Assembly: GCA_045128635.1 (NCBI GenBank)
Contig: JBGVRS010000170.1
Coordinates: 1 to 64,000, forward strand
DNA: 64,000 nt
DNA from: HGM12587 sp045128635
GTDB taxonomy: Bacteria > Bacillota > Clostridia > Lachnospirales > Lachnospiraceae
Reading direction: 5' to 3'
The position numbers and the translations under genes are program-made. Under the pieces are notes generated by a model. The model did not search any database, was not told the origin of the DNA, and worked only from the letters and a program-made list of their open reading frames with translations. Positions 41,461 through 50,454 of this stretch are shown in pieces (position 1 is the first letter of the stretch; every line of letters starts with the position of its first letter).

Positions 41461-43086
41461 ATGGCAAAGGAAATTAAATATGGTGAAGACGCCAGAAAAG
41501 CTCTCGAAGCCGGCGTTAATAAATTAGCAAACACAGTTCGTGTAACAATCGGACCAAAAGGTAGAAACGTAGTACTTGACAAACAGTTCGGTGCTCCACT
41601 CATCACAAATGATGGTGTAACAATCGCAAAAGAAATCGAACTTGAAGATGCATTTGAAAATATGGGTGCACAGCTTGTTAGAGAAGTTGCTACAAAGACA
41701 AACGATGTTGCTGGTGATGGTACAACAACAGCAACTGTTCTTGCACAGGCAATGATCAACGAAGGTATGAAAAACCTTGCAGCAGGTGCAAACCCAATCA
41801 TCTTAAGAAAAGGTATGAAAAAAGCAACAGATACAGCAGTAGCAGCAATCGCTTCTATGAGCAGCAAAGTATCCAGCAAAAACCATATCGCAAGAGTAGC
41901 AGCAATTTCTGCAGGTGATGATGAAGTTGGTAACATGGTAGCAGATGCTATGGAAAAAGTTTCCAATGATGGTGTTATCACAATCGAAGAATCTAAAACA
42001 ATGCTCACAGAACTTGACCTTGTAGAAGGTATGCAGTTCGACAGAGGATATATCTCAGCTTACATGGCAACAGATATGGAAAAAATGGAAGCTGTTTTAG
42101 AAGAACCGGTAATCTTAATTACAGATAAGAAGATTACAAATATTCAGGATTTACTCCCAATTCTTGAACAGATCGTTCAGGCAGGAAGAAGACTCCTTAT
42201 CATCGCTGAAGATATCGAAGGTGAAGCTTTAACTACATTAGTATTAAACAAACTTCGTGGTACATTCTCTGTAGTTGCTGTTAAAGCACCAGGTTATGGT
42301 GAAAGAAGAAAAGCAATGCTTCAGGATATCGCGATCCTTACAGGCGGTCAGGTAATCTCTGATGAAGTTGGTATCGACATCAAAGAAGTTACATTAGATA
42401 TGCTTGGACGTGCAAAATCCGTAAAAGTGAAAAAAGAATCTACAGTTATCGTAGAAGGTTACGGTGACAAAGCTGCCATCGATACAAGAGTTGGCATGAT
42501 CAAAAAAGAAATTTCTGAAACAAAATCAGAATTTGATAAAGAAAAACTTCAGGAAAGACTTGCAAAACTTGCAGGTGGTGTTGCTGTTATCCGCGTAGGT
42601 GCTGCAACGGAAACTGAAATGAAAGAAGCAAAACTTCGTATGGAAGATGCTTTAAATGCTACAAGAGCAGCTGTTGAAGAAGGTATCGTATGTGGTGGTG
42701 GTTCTGCTTACATCCATGCTTCTAAAGAAGTTGCGAAGTTAGTAGACAGCTTAGATGGAGATGAAAGAACAGGTGCAAAAGTTGTTCTCAAAGCTCTTGA
42801 AGCTCCATTATTCCATATTGCAGCAAACGCAGGTCTTGAAGGTGCTGTTATTATCAACAAAGTACGTGAATCTGAAGTTGGAGTAGGTTTCGATGCTTAC
42901 AATGAAGAATACGTAAACATGGTTGAAGCAGGTATCCTTGACCCAGCCAAAGTTACAAGAAGTGCATTACAGAATGCTACAAGTGTTGCATCTACATTCC
43001 TTACAACAGAGTCTTGTGTTGCACACATTAAAGAAGACGCTCCGGCAATGCCAGCAGGCGGCGCAGGAATGGGCGGAATGATGTAA
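41461..43086 (+). CDS. groEL: Chaperonin GroEL
   Basis: 541 residues, full length. ATP-binding TIGPKGRNVVLDKQFG, VAGDGTTTATVLAQ and the typical GGM-rich tail (GGAGMGGMM). Forms the double-ring folding chamber with GroES. Strong codon bias. Single copy in this window, with TTGGAGG upstream of the ATG. Confidence 0.98.
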   Translation: MAKEIKYGEDARKALEAGVNKLANTVRVTIGPKGRNVVLDKQFGAPLITNDGVTIAKEIELEDAFENMGAQLVREVATKTNDVAGDGTTTATVLAQAMINEGMKNLAAGANPIILRKGMKKATDTAVAAIASMSSKVSSKNHIARVAAISAGDDEVGNMVADAMEKVSNDGVITIEESKTMLTELDLVEGMQFDRGYISAYMATDMEKMEAVLEEPVILITDKKITNIQDLLPILEQIVQAGRRLLIIAEDIEGEALTTLVLNKLRGTFSVVAVKAPGYGERRKAMLQDIAILTGGQVISDEVGIDIKEVTLDMLGRAKSVKVKKESTVIVEGYGDKAAIDTRVGMIKKEISETKSEFDKEKLQERLAKLAGGVAVIRVGAATETEMKEAKLRMEDALNATRAAVEEGIVCGGGSAYIHASKEVAKLVDSLDGDERTGAKVVLKALEAPLFHIAANAGLEGAVIINKVRESEVGVGFDAYNEEYVNMVEAGILDPAKVTRSALQNATSVASTFLTTESCVAHIKEDAPAMPAGGAGMGGMM

Positions 43087-43110
43087 TTCATTCAAAACTA
43101 ATAAAACTTA

Positions 43111-43138
43111 CGGGGAAGGAAGTTCTCATCCTTCCCCG
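43111..43138 (+). terminator. Terminator-like hairpin after groEL
   Basis: Perfect 10-bp stem CGGGGAAGGA / TCCTTCCCCG with an 8-base loop. Only ATTAATT follows, so the T-tract is weak. Confidence 0.7.
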
Positions 43139-43191
43139 ATTAATTCAAAAATTCAAACTAAAATCCCAAAAAGAAAACAGGAAAATAAAAT

Positions 43192-43626
43192 ATGGAATAT
43201 CAGATATTTATAGTGGGGCTTTGTGTCATTGCGTGGAAAGATATCATGCAAAATAAAGTGCCTAATTCGATACTGCTGATATTATTGTTGTTAAAAATCG
43301 TTTTTTTCACAAGTGACAGAACAAGGACAATGCTCTCTTTAGAAGGTTTTTTACTTGGAGGCGGATTTATGCTTGCGGGTTATCTGCTATCGAAAGGAAC
43401 CATGGGGGCAGGAGATGTGAAACTGCTGGCTGTGGTGGGCAGTTATGTTGGAGGTGATAGGATTCTCTACGTAATTTTATGGAGTTTACTGGCTGCGGCA
43501 GGCTATAGCCTTAGTTTGTGGTTAAAAAATAAGACGGAAATTCGTAATGAGCTTCCCTTGGCGCCATTTGTGTTAATTGGAACGATTCTTAACTTTCTAT
43601 TAGAAAACAGAGGTGTTTTATGTTAG
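43192..43626 (+). CDS. A24-family prepilin peptidase
   Basis: Membrane aspartic peptidase, 144 residues, of the short TadV/CpaA type without the methylase domain. Both catalytic aspartates are present: Asp17 in WKDIMQNKVPN and Asp75 in GAGDVKLL. Four or five hydrophobic helices. No pilin or Tad ATPase genes are next to it; instead it overlaps a Ser/Thr kinase gene by 7 bases. Its substrate is therefore unknown; it may process pilins encoded elsewhere or a neighbour product. Confidence 0.88.
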   Translation: MEYQIFIVGLCVIAWKDIMQNKVPNSILLILLLLKIVFFTSDRTRTMLSLEGFLLGGGFMLAGYLLSKGTMGAGDVKLLAVVGSYVGGDRILYVILWSLLAAAGYSLSLWLKNKTEIRNELPLAPFVLIGTILNFLLENRGVLC

Positions 43627-45299
43627 AAAATGGAACAATTTTAGACGGGAAATATGAAATATTAAAATTAATTGATAGGGGTGGAACCTCGTCGGTTTAT
43701 TTGGCGATGAACCCAAAACTGAATCAGCAGTGGGTCATCAAGGAAATCGATAACCGGTTTGATACAGAAAGGGTCTTAAAAGAAGCCCGAATGATGATGA
43801 AGTTTGATCATCCGGCAATCCCCCGTATTGTTGATATTATGGAAAAACCGGAATTTACCTATATTATCATGGATTATGTTTCCGGACAGTCATTGGCTTA
43901 TGAGCTAAAAGAAAAGGGTCCCCAGCCACAGGAAGTGGTCATTGGCTGGGCAAAACAGATTTGTGATGTGCTGGTGTATTTGCATTCCTTAAACCCGCCA
44001 ATTATTTATCATGATTTAAAGCCGGGAAACATTGTTTTAAAAGAGCCGGAAAAGAACCTGAAATTAATAGATTTCGGAGAGGCACGAGCCTGTATCAATG
44101 GAAATGCTCCGGGAGGTGGAAAAACAAAAGAATATGCAGCGCCGGAGCAGCAGGAAGGAACGCGAGGAAAGACGGATGAACGAACAGATATTTATTGTTT
44201 TGGCACAACACTGTATCGACTCTTAACAGGAAAGTTTGCTCCGATTTCGCCGGAACCGGTAGGTTCTCTTAGGGAAGCCTATCCGGAATTCAATATTTCT
44301 AAAGGAATGGACAATATTATCAGAAAATGTACGCAGATTGATCCGGATAAAAGATTTCAGAGTGCTGCGGAACTAAGGAACGCATTGGATAACATCCGAT
44401 TATGGGATGAGGATTACTTAAAACAATTAAAAAGACGGGTTTACAGTGTAACAGTAGCGGCAGGAATCGGAATTGGATTATTCATGACCGGATTCGGCTT
44501 TCACAGGGCGGTAGCCTTTGTGAATACAAAAGATTATAATCATCTGGTAGCGACTGCCCAGTCCGTAGAGCATGAAACAAGGACTGCAAATTATGAAGAA
44601 GCAATTCATATCGATGGTGAAAACCCGGAAGCATATATCAAATTGCTGGAAGCGTATGAAAATAACGGTTTTTTTGGAACGCAGGAAAGTCAGAGATTCA
44701 GTACCTTGTACAACCGAAACAAGAGTGCGTTTGATGCAGAGAAAGATGACGTTATAGAAATGCATTATCGGATAGGAAGAATTTATTTCAATTTGTATTC
44801 AGATGACAGTACAACAGTCCGTTCCCGCATACAAAAAGCTCATGAATATTTTCAGTTTGTCAAAGTCCACAGTTCACCTGACTATGCAAATTATCACATA
44901 GCATCCGGTTATGAAACATTATGCGATTTTTTTAAAACATATGTGTTAAATGACAGCAGTATTCAGGAACCAACAGCAGAAGATTATCTTGCAATGCTGG
45001 ATGCCTTAAAAGAATGTCTGACAGACATGCAAAACTACACTGCCGGGGATGCGGCTTATACAAGGCTGACACTTTATGGATACATTGTGGATATGTTAAA
45101 TGTAAATATCAGAGGTTTGGCTGTCACAGGAATTGAAAAGGAGAAAATTCAAGAGATTCTGACGCAGATTTCCGTATCAACAAAAAACGAGAGTATTACA
45201 CAGCAGATGTCAATCAAAAAACAGGAGGAAATTTTGCTGTCAGTAAAAAATGTTTTAGATAACATCAGACGAGAGTATGGAAGTTTAGAAAGAGGGTAA
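43620..45299 (+). CDS. Transmembrane Ser/Thr protein kinase with extracytoplasmic TPR-like domain
   Basis: 559 residues. Kinase domain at about 12-270: Gly loop RGGTSSVY, ATP Lys41 (WVIKEI), catalytic loop YHDLKPGN with Asp132, metal Asp151 in DFGEA, then APEQ. The HRD arginine is His, so it is a non-RD kinase. A membrane helix follows (about 283-303, TVAAGIGIGLFMTGFGF). The C-terminal ~250 residues are helical and TPR-like (EEAIHIDGENPEAYIKLLEAYE), outside the cell if topology is standard. There are no PASTA repeats, so this is not the usual PrkC. AGAGGTG precedes the ATG. Confidence 0.9.
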   Translation: MLENGTILDGKYEILKLIDRGGTSSVYLAMNPKLNQQWVIKEIDNRFDTERVLKEARMMMKFDHPAIPRIVDIMEKPEFTYIIMDYVSGQSLAYELKEKGPQPQEVVIGWAKQICDVLVYLHSLNPPIIYHDLKPGNIVLKEPEKNLKLIDFGEARACINGNAPGGGKTKEYAAPEQQEGTRGKTDERTDIYCFGTTLYRLLTGKFAPISPEPVGSLREAYPEFNISKGMDNIIRKCTQIDPDKRFQSAAELRNALDNIRLWDEDYLKQLKRRVYSVTVAAGIGIGLFMTGFGFHRAVAFVNTKDYNHLVATAQSVEHETRTANYEEAIHIDGENPEAYIKLLEAYENNGFFGTQESQRFSTLYNRNKSAFDAEKDDVIEMHYRIGRIYFNLYSDDSTTVRSRIQKAHEYFQFVKVHSSPDYANYHIASGYETLCDFFKTYVLNDSSIQEPTAEDYLAMLDALKECLTDMQNYTAGDAAYTRLTLYGYIVDMLNVNIRGLAVTGIEKEKIQEILTQISVSTKNESITQQMSIKKQEEILLSVKNVLDNIRREYGSLERG

Positions 45300-45304
45300 A
45301 GCGT

Positions 45305-45565
45305 ATGGCAAATATATTTTCAACGATTTCAATGGTATGTTTCGTACTTTCCGGTATGAGTTTTGTGGGCGCAATCATTTTATTTTATGTAATGAATACA
45401 AAAGCAGCATATCTGGAATTAAAAGGAAAGCCGCAGAGTTATGTGGTTGTCCAAAGCAGAGGCGAGGCAGCTGCGGAGACACCGACCCGTAAAATAAATG
45501 TGGAGGATGATGCAGTAACGACGATTTTGCATCCAAAGCTTGAAAGGAGCAAAAGAAATGTATAA
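45305..45565 (+). CDS. Small membrane protein between kinase and surface protein
   Basis: 86 residues: one membrane helix (about 5-30, ISMVCFVLSGMSFVGAIILFYV) and a hydrophilic tail ending INVEDDAVTTILHPKLERS. The acidic stretch followed by TTIL resembles phospho-threonine tails (DDxxTTVL-like) that FHA domains recognise, so it may be a substrate of the upstream kinase; this is inference. Start 5 bases after the kinase stop, 8-base overlap with the surface protein gene. No family recognised. Confidence 0.7.
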   Translation: MANIFSTISMVCFVLSGMSFVGAIILFYVMNTKAAYLELKGKPQSYVVVQSRGEAAAETPTRKINVEDDAVTTILHPKLERSKRNV

Positions 45566-48500
45566 GAAAGTTCTGGTGATACTGGTAATTGTACTGACAA
45601 TGGGAATCTTTTGTGGAACAAATGTACAAGCGACAACAGCTGAGATTACTTTAGAAACAGAAGATAATCAGAAAGTGTATGATGGGAGAGCCGTGTTCAA
45701 TGACAAAGTAAGATTCCAGGTTGCATTAAAAGAAACTGAAACGCTCCTTTCTGATGTAGAACTGGAAGTGATTTTAAAGAATCATCAGGGAACGATTGAA
45801 AATACCTATACAGCGGACTCTGATATCTGGATTTCTAAAGAAGAGAATAGCATGATTGGAGAATTAAAAGAACTTGAGGATGGTTATTACACATTAGAGG
45901 TAAATATCACAGATGAAGAGGGAAAGTCCGCAACACAATCCACGGTCAGCTTTATCAAAGACAGTACAAAACCAAAGGTGAGCGTCAAAAATAATCTGAC
46001 ATATCACGAAGAACGCATGGAAGAAAATTGCTATACGGGCGGTTTCCTGACCGTTACTATTGAGGAAATGACTTTCACAACTGAAGAAGAGGCAATCATT
46101 AAAGGAATTGAAACAAAGGCAGAAGACTGGAACACTATAATAGATGAAGAAACAGGCCAGGCTACAAAGACCATCACATTAAGGTTTGGGGACGAAGAAA
46201 ATTATCAAGAAGGAGATTATAAATTCAATGTAACAGTAAAGGATGTGTTTGAGAGAGAAAGCACCTATATAATAGAAGATTTTGTTATTGACTACACATC
46301 TCCGGTACTGCAGAGCATTTCCTATGATACGGAATCTGCATTTCATACAGTAGGTACAAAAGACTATGTCAATGCCCCCACCAAAATAACATTTACCATC
46401 AAAGAGCGTAATCCGGCAGCAAATCATTCTTTTATCGCCAATGATAAGGAGAAACGAGAACATAAGTGGACTGAAATTGCAGAGGATTTATATACCACAG
46501 AAGTGAATGTTCCTATGTTTGGCGAAAAAGGCGATGAACAGACGATTATGATGAAAATCGTAGATAAGTCCGGGAATAAGGCTGTCCTTGGAAAAGAAAC
46601 GATACTTCGAAGTGCAAATAATACGACATTTGAAGCGGGAGTATTTACGGATAAGTTTACCGTGGATACCGTGGCGCCGGTAATCAGACTGGAATATGAA
46701 AAGCTTGAGCCAAATCGTTTTAATATAGAAGGAATTGATTATTTCAATCAGCCGGTGACTGTCAAGGTGACGATTGATGAGCATAATGTAGAGGAAAGCT
46801 TTTTTGAATTATCCATAAAAACAACAGATGAAGATATAATTTATGAGGAATCAGAGTGGACAGGAACCGGTGATATCTATGTAAAAACATTTACATTTCG
46901 TAAAGATAATCGGTATGATTTATCTGTTTGCGGTACAGATATTGCGAAAAACCCGCTGAAAATACAGACAGTAGATAAGGTGACCGCTATCAATGAAGAG
47001 GATGGCACGGTGATATTAAAAACGGCTGTGGATCAGACTCTTCCATGGATAGAACTTGCTGCAAAAACTACAGCAGTGAATACGACAATTGATGGACAGC
47101 CTTTGTACAACAAAGATGTAATTTATGAAGCAACGGTCGGTGATCCACTGTTAAATAATTACGCATCAGGCATTCATAATATCCGATTCGCTCTAAAAGG
47201 TGAGGATGGGACATCCCTTGAATATGACGCAGGCAGTCAGTTGATATCAGATGTAAAAATTGCGAGTGAATCATTCAATACAAACGGAATCATTCTTTCT
47301 GTGAATGCAGAAGATGTTTCTACAAATAAGAAAGCGATATCCACAAAAGCAATTGCCATTGATACAACTGCGCCTATGGCAGAAGTTTCTTATGATAATA
47401 ATGAGGTAAGTAATGAAAAGTATTTCCACGCGGAACGGACTGCGACAATTACAGTGACAGAACGTAACTTTAGTGATGACTGCTTTCAGTTCCTGGTAAA
47501 TGGTGAGGATCAAAAGCTTGAATTTAAGCTTGCAAACACCGGAAGTGGAAATAGAGATGATGCAGTATGGACAGCTTCGTATACATTTGCCTCAGATGGA
47601 GATTATCAGGTGGATTGCATTTTGAAGGATCGAGCCGAGAATCCGGGTACGGTATCCTATCGTGGTATGGCGGCACAGGATTTTACAGTTGATAGGACTA
47701 GTCCGGTTGTTAAGATTGAATTTGATAATCATAATGTATTTCATGAAAACTACTATAATGCACAGCGCATTGCAACAATTATTGTTACAGAGCATAATTT
47801 TGATAGCGGTGATGTGGTAATTGTGGGAACATCAACAGATGCAGGTGTAGAAATTACATACCCTGTCTTAAGTGACTGGTCATCTAATGGAGATGAGCAT
47901 CGTGCAACGCTAACATTTGCGAAAGATGCGCTCTATACATTGGATGTGGAATATAAAGACCTTGCAGAAAATGCAGCAAATGATGTTCTGGAAGAGCGAT
48001 TTGCTGTGGATACTACAGATCCGGAGTTGACAATTACAGGTGTTGAAAACGAAACACCTTATCCGGATGAGGTCCGCCCGAAAATTCATTTCTCAGATAA
48101 TAATTATGACAGATATGAAGCAAAGCTGATACGCGTTGAGCGTGAAAAAAGTGATGTCAATGTAACAGAGGACATGATTGGCAGAATCGGTGTTGCGATT
48201 GATGCGACAGGGAGAGGAATGGGTGGAAAAATTATTGAAAATGTGCCACACCTGAAAGAAAATGATGGTATTTATACATTATCGGTGACGGTATATGACA
48301 AAGCCGGGCGCCAAACAGAAAAGTCAGTGACTTATTCTGTAAATCGTTTTGGTTCTGTTTATGTATATAGTGATGATCTGACAGCGTTATTAAAAGGATA
48401 TCATAGAGCAGCGACCGGCGACCTTTTTATCGAGGTCTATAATGCAGACCGGTTATTGGAAGCATCGACAAAGCTTGAAATTACCTGTGATGGAGCAAAA

Positions 48501-49133
48501 CTCGCAAATCAGAAGAGTCAGGCGGATGTAAAAGAAGCACTTCGGCAAAATACCGGAGGCTGGTTCTACTATAAATTTAGACTAGATTCTGCGGATTTTA
48601 TCAATGACGGACGTTATACGATAACTCTTTCTGACAAAGACGAAGCGGGAAATATAAGAACAAATGGTGATGCGCCAATCGAATTCTATATTGATAAGAG
48701 TACACCGGTGATTGAGAGTGTAATTGGTCTGGAAGAAGCAATCGTTAACACAGATAAACAAACAGTACAGTATGTGATTAGGGACGCAATTGCTCTGAAA
48801 AGTGTGAAAATTTATGTAAATGGAAAGATAATTTCTGACATCAAAGAATTTGATGATTTAACTATATATAATGGTGAATTTACCATCCATACCGGTATGA
48901 AACAGAAAATACGTATTATAATAGAAGATAAAGCCGGGAATGTACTGGATACATCAGAAGTATCCTTTGAACCTGCGTATCCATTTAACGATGAAATAAC
49001 AGTATCTACGAATTTCTGGATTCGGTGGTACGCGAATGAACCACTTTTCTGGAGTTTTGTAGCAGGGCTGGCGGCAGTGATTGTGGGAGGTAGTGTTTGG
49101 TTTCTATTAAAAAAGAAGTATAATAAAGAATAA
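45558..49133 (+). CDS. Large cell-surface protein with Ig-like repeats
   Basis: 1191 residues. N-terminal signal peptide (about 1-29, KKVLVILVIVLTMGIFCGT, Ala-x-Ala cleavage), then at least six Ig-like modules of ~95-110 residues that begin with a DxTxPV motif (DYTSPVLQS, DTVAPVIRL, DTTAPMAEV, DRTSPVVKI, DTTDPELTI, DKSTPVIES). A C-terminal membrane helix (about 1161-1182) and KKKYNKE tail anchor it. No LPxTG. The start at 45558 follows GAAAGGAGC. Overlap with the upstream gene and the shared direction make it part of the kinase unit. Probably an adhesin or an exported scaffold; ligand unknown. Confidence 0.85.
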   Translation: MYKKVLVILVIVLTMGIFCGTNVQATTAEITLETEDNQKVYDGRAVFNDKVRFQVALKETETLLSDVELEVILKNHQGTIENTYTADSDIWISKEENSMIGELKELEDGYYTLEVNITDEEGKSATQSTVSFIKDSTKPKVSVKNNLTYHEERMEENCYTGGFLTVTIEEMTFTTEEEAIIKGIETKAEDWNTIIDEETGQATKTITLRFGDEENYQEGDYKFNVTVKDVFERESTYIIEDFVIDYTSPVLQSISYDTESAFHTVGTKDYVNAPTKITFTIKERNPAANHSFIANDKEKREHKWTEIAEDLYTTEVNVPMFGEKGDEQTIMMKIVDKSGNKAVLGKETILRSANNTTFEAGVFTDKFTVDTVAPVIRLEYEKLEPNRFNIEGIDYFNQPVTVKVTIDEHNVEESFFELSIKTTDEDIIYEESEWTGTGDIYVKTFTFRKDNRYDLSVCGTDIAKNPLKIQTVDKVTAINEEDGTVILKTAVDQTLPWIELAAKTTAVNTTIDGQPLYNKDVIYEATVGDPLLNNYASGIHNIRFALKGEDGTSLEYDAGSQLISDVKIASESFNTNGIILSVNAEDVSTNKKAISTKAIAIDTTAPMAEVSYDNNEVSNEKYFHAERTATITVTERNFSDDCFQFLVNGEDQKLEFKLANTGSGNRDDAVWTASYTFASDGDYQVDCILKDRAENPGTVSYRGMAAQDFTVDRTSPVVKIEFDNHNVFHENYYNAQRIATIIVTEHNFDSGDVVIVGTSTDAGVEITYPVLSDWSSNGDEHRATLTFAKDALYTLDVEYKDLAENAANDVLEERFAVDTTDPELTITGVENETPYPDEVRPKIHFSDNNYDRYEAKLIRVEREKSDVNVTEDMIGRIGVAIDATGRGMGGKIIENVPHLKENDGIYTLSVTVYDKAGRQTEKSVTYSVNRFGSVYVYSDDLTALLKGYHRAATGDLFIEVYNADRLLEASTKLEITCDGAKLANQKSQADVKEALRQNTGGWFYYKFRLDSADFINDGRYTITLSDKDEAGNIRTNGDAPIEFYIDKSTPVIESVIGLEEAIVNTDKQTVQYVIRDAIALKSVKIYVNGKIISDIKEFDDLTIYNGEFTIHTGMKQKIRIIIEDKAGNVLDTSEVSFEPAYPFNDEITVSTNFWIRWYANEPLFWSFVAGLAAVIVGGSVWFLLKKKYNKE

Positions 49134-49155
49134 GAGAATATGCATAGGTAGAAAG

Positions 49156-49188
49156 AAACACCCCGGAAATTTGATTTCCGGGGTGTTT
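49156..49188. terminator. Bidirectional intrinsic terminator
   Basis: Perfect 15-bp stem AAACACCCCGGAAAT / ATTTCCGGGGTGTTT with a TTG loop, between the convergent surface protein and Rpn-like genes. Confidence 0.95.
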
Positions 49189-49195
49189 TACAGTC

Positions 49196-50179
49196 TTAAT
49201 TATTGAGCATTTCTCTGACTTTTTCTTCGCTCAAACAGAGTTTCTTGGCAGCATCAGCTACAGTGATGATGCCGTCCCGAAGCAGTTCTACATAAGTTTC
49301 AAGCTTCCCTTGCGAAATGCCTTGTGAGATACCTTGCGAAATACCCTGATTAATTCCAGCTTTAAAGGCCTTTTCTGCAATACCCTGACTTACATTACAC
49401 ATATTGTTGATACCTCCTTCTAATTCTCGTGACATTTGCATTTGATGTTTTTCTACTAGAATTCTTTTCTTATTTTCCACATTCAATTCATTTGAAAAGA
49501 GCGTGTCCAGCATATGAATCAGCTGGTGCTTACTGTTTTTCTTTTTTGTGGTAGAAAGTCTGATGAAAGATATGGAAATGTAATCATGCTTCCAATCTTT
49601 AACTGGTTTTCCATATACATCTTTCTTTTCAAGATAGTATTCGGTAATCGTATCGCACTCTTTTTGCGGAGCGTCGAAAAAAATCCAGATGGAATAGACT
49701 TTCTTTAAATCATCATAGTTATTTGCTGTAAATTCCCGGTCTAATTGCTCAGAAATCATTCTAGCACAGTAAAATACTGCCCGGGGTTCAAAATGATAGG
49801 ATTCATAATATTTTTTTTGTAACTCAATATTTAATATGAGTTTGATCCGAATATTATCCGGTGTAATCATATAGAATCGCACATCAAAAGTAACTGTTCC
49901 TTCATTAGGAATCGTACTCTCATTATTCATTCCGGTGATGGCTTCGGAATCAAGATTCCGCATTCCTGGGTAAACAGGTATTTTGGAAATTTCCGGTTCG
50001 TCTTCAATACAGTTTATGATTGTAGGAATGTCATAATCCTTAAATTCAGTGGTTCTATACTTAGCAATTCTTGCCAAAACTTGTTTGTCGGCAATCAAAG
50101 CTTTTGCATTTTCATCATATTGAGCCTGAATCTTGGCAAGCTCAATATTGTTAGCCAAATACGTATTTATCGTTTGCAC
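49196..50179 (-). CDS. Rpn-family / PD-(D/E)XK nuclease transposase-like protein
   Basis: 327 residues. Resembles the PD-(D/E)XK transposase-like (Rpn, recombination-promoting nuclease) proteins that are multicopy in Lachnospiraceae: DKQVLARIAKYRTTEFKDYD, PGMRNLDSEAITGMN, then the nuclease core with Asp99 in TFDVRFY and Glu119 in NIELQKK, where the motif lysine is Gln as often in this group. The C-terminal part has a tandem GISQ repeat and a helix-turn-helix-like end (TVADAAKKLCLSEEKVREML). Monocistronic. Rpn proteins are linked to recA-independent recombination and phage defence. Confidence 0.82.
   Translation of the reverse strand: MQTINTYLANNIELAKIQAQYDENAKALIADKQVLARIAKYRTTEFKDYDIPTIINCIEDEPEISKIPVYPGMRNLDSEAITGMNNESTIPNEGTVTFDVRFYMITPDNIRIKLILNIELQKKYYESYHFEPRAVFYCARMISEQLDREFTANNYDDLKKVYSIWIFFDAPQKECDTITEYYLEKKDVYGKPVKDWKHDYISISFIRLSTTKKKNSKHQLIHMLDTLFSNELNVENKKRILVEKHQMQMSRELEGGINNMCNVSQGIAEKAFKAGINQGISQGISQGISQGKLETYVELLRDGIITVADAAKKLCLSEEKVREMLNN
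49310..49345 (-). repeat. Tandem 12-bp repeats encoding GISQ
   Basis: Three consecutive 12-base units within the Rpn-like gene (TTGCGAAATGCC, TTGTGAGATACC, TTGCGAAATACC on the + strand), followed by a diverged fourth unit encoding GINQ. The copy number could change by slippage without shifting the frame. Confidence 0.85.
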
Positions 50180-50454
50180 CTATTCTCCTTTCATTTTAGC
50201 AGAAGCTAAAATTACTGTAAACTGATTATTTGGTTGGATGATGCAGGATATTATTTGTCCTGAGAAGGACTACCGACATGTTTTAGATAATCATAGATTT
50301 TGGATAAGGTTAGAATAACATAAGTATCATGGATTTCACATAGTTTCTTCATAAATTCCTAAGAATTTCCCACTTTTATTCTTCATCTTCCTAAAGTATA
50401 ATGAAACTATGAAAAAGTTTCGTGAATAATACTTACACAGGGAGGGGGAATTCT
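50180..50454. other. Intergenic region upstream of the DUF4349 gene
   Basis: 275 bases. It holds a perfect TATAAT at 50397-50402 as a probable -10 for the lipoprotein gene, without a good -35. A 33-codon minus-strand frame at 50251-50352 (MKKLCEIHDTYVILTLSKIY) reads like protein but has no ribosome site; it may be a gene remnant. Confidence 0.4.

Noticed and set aside
41415..42008. 197-codon minus-strand frame opposite groEL
   Set aside because: Antisense shadow of groEL with no start signals.
43192..43626. Full Tad/Flp pilus locus
   Set aside because: Only the prepilin peptidase is present; no pilin, TadA ATPase or TadB/C genes are adjacent.
50251..50352. 33-codon minus-strand frame upstream of the DUF4349 gene
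   Set aside because: Protein-like composition but no ribosome site, no known family and only 33 codons; not called as a gene.
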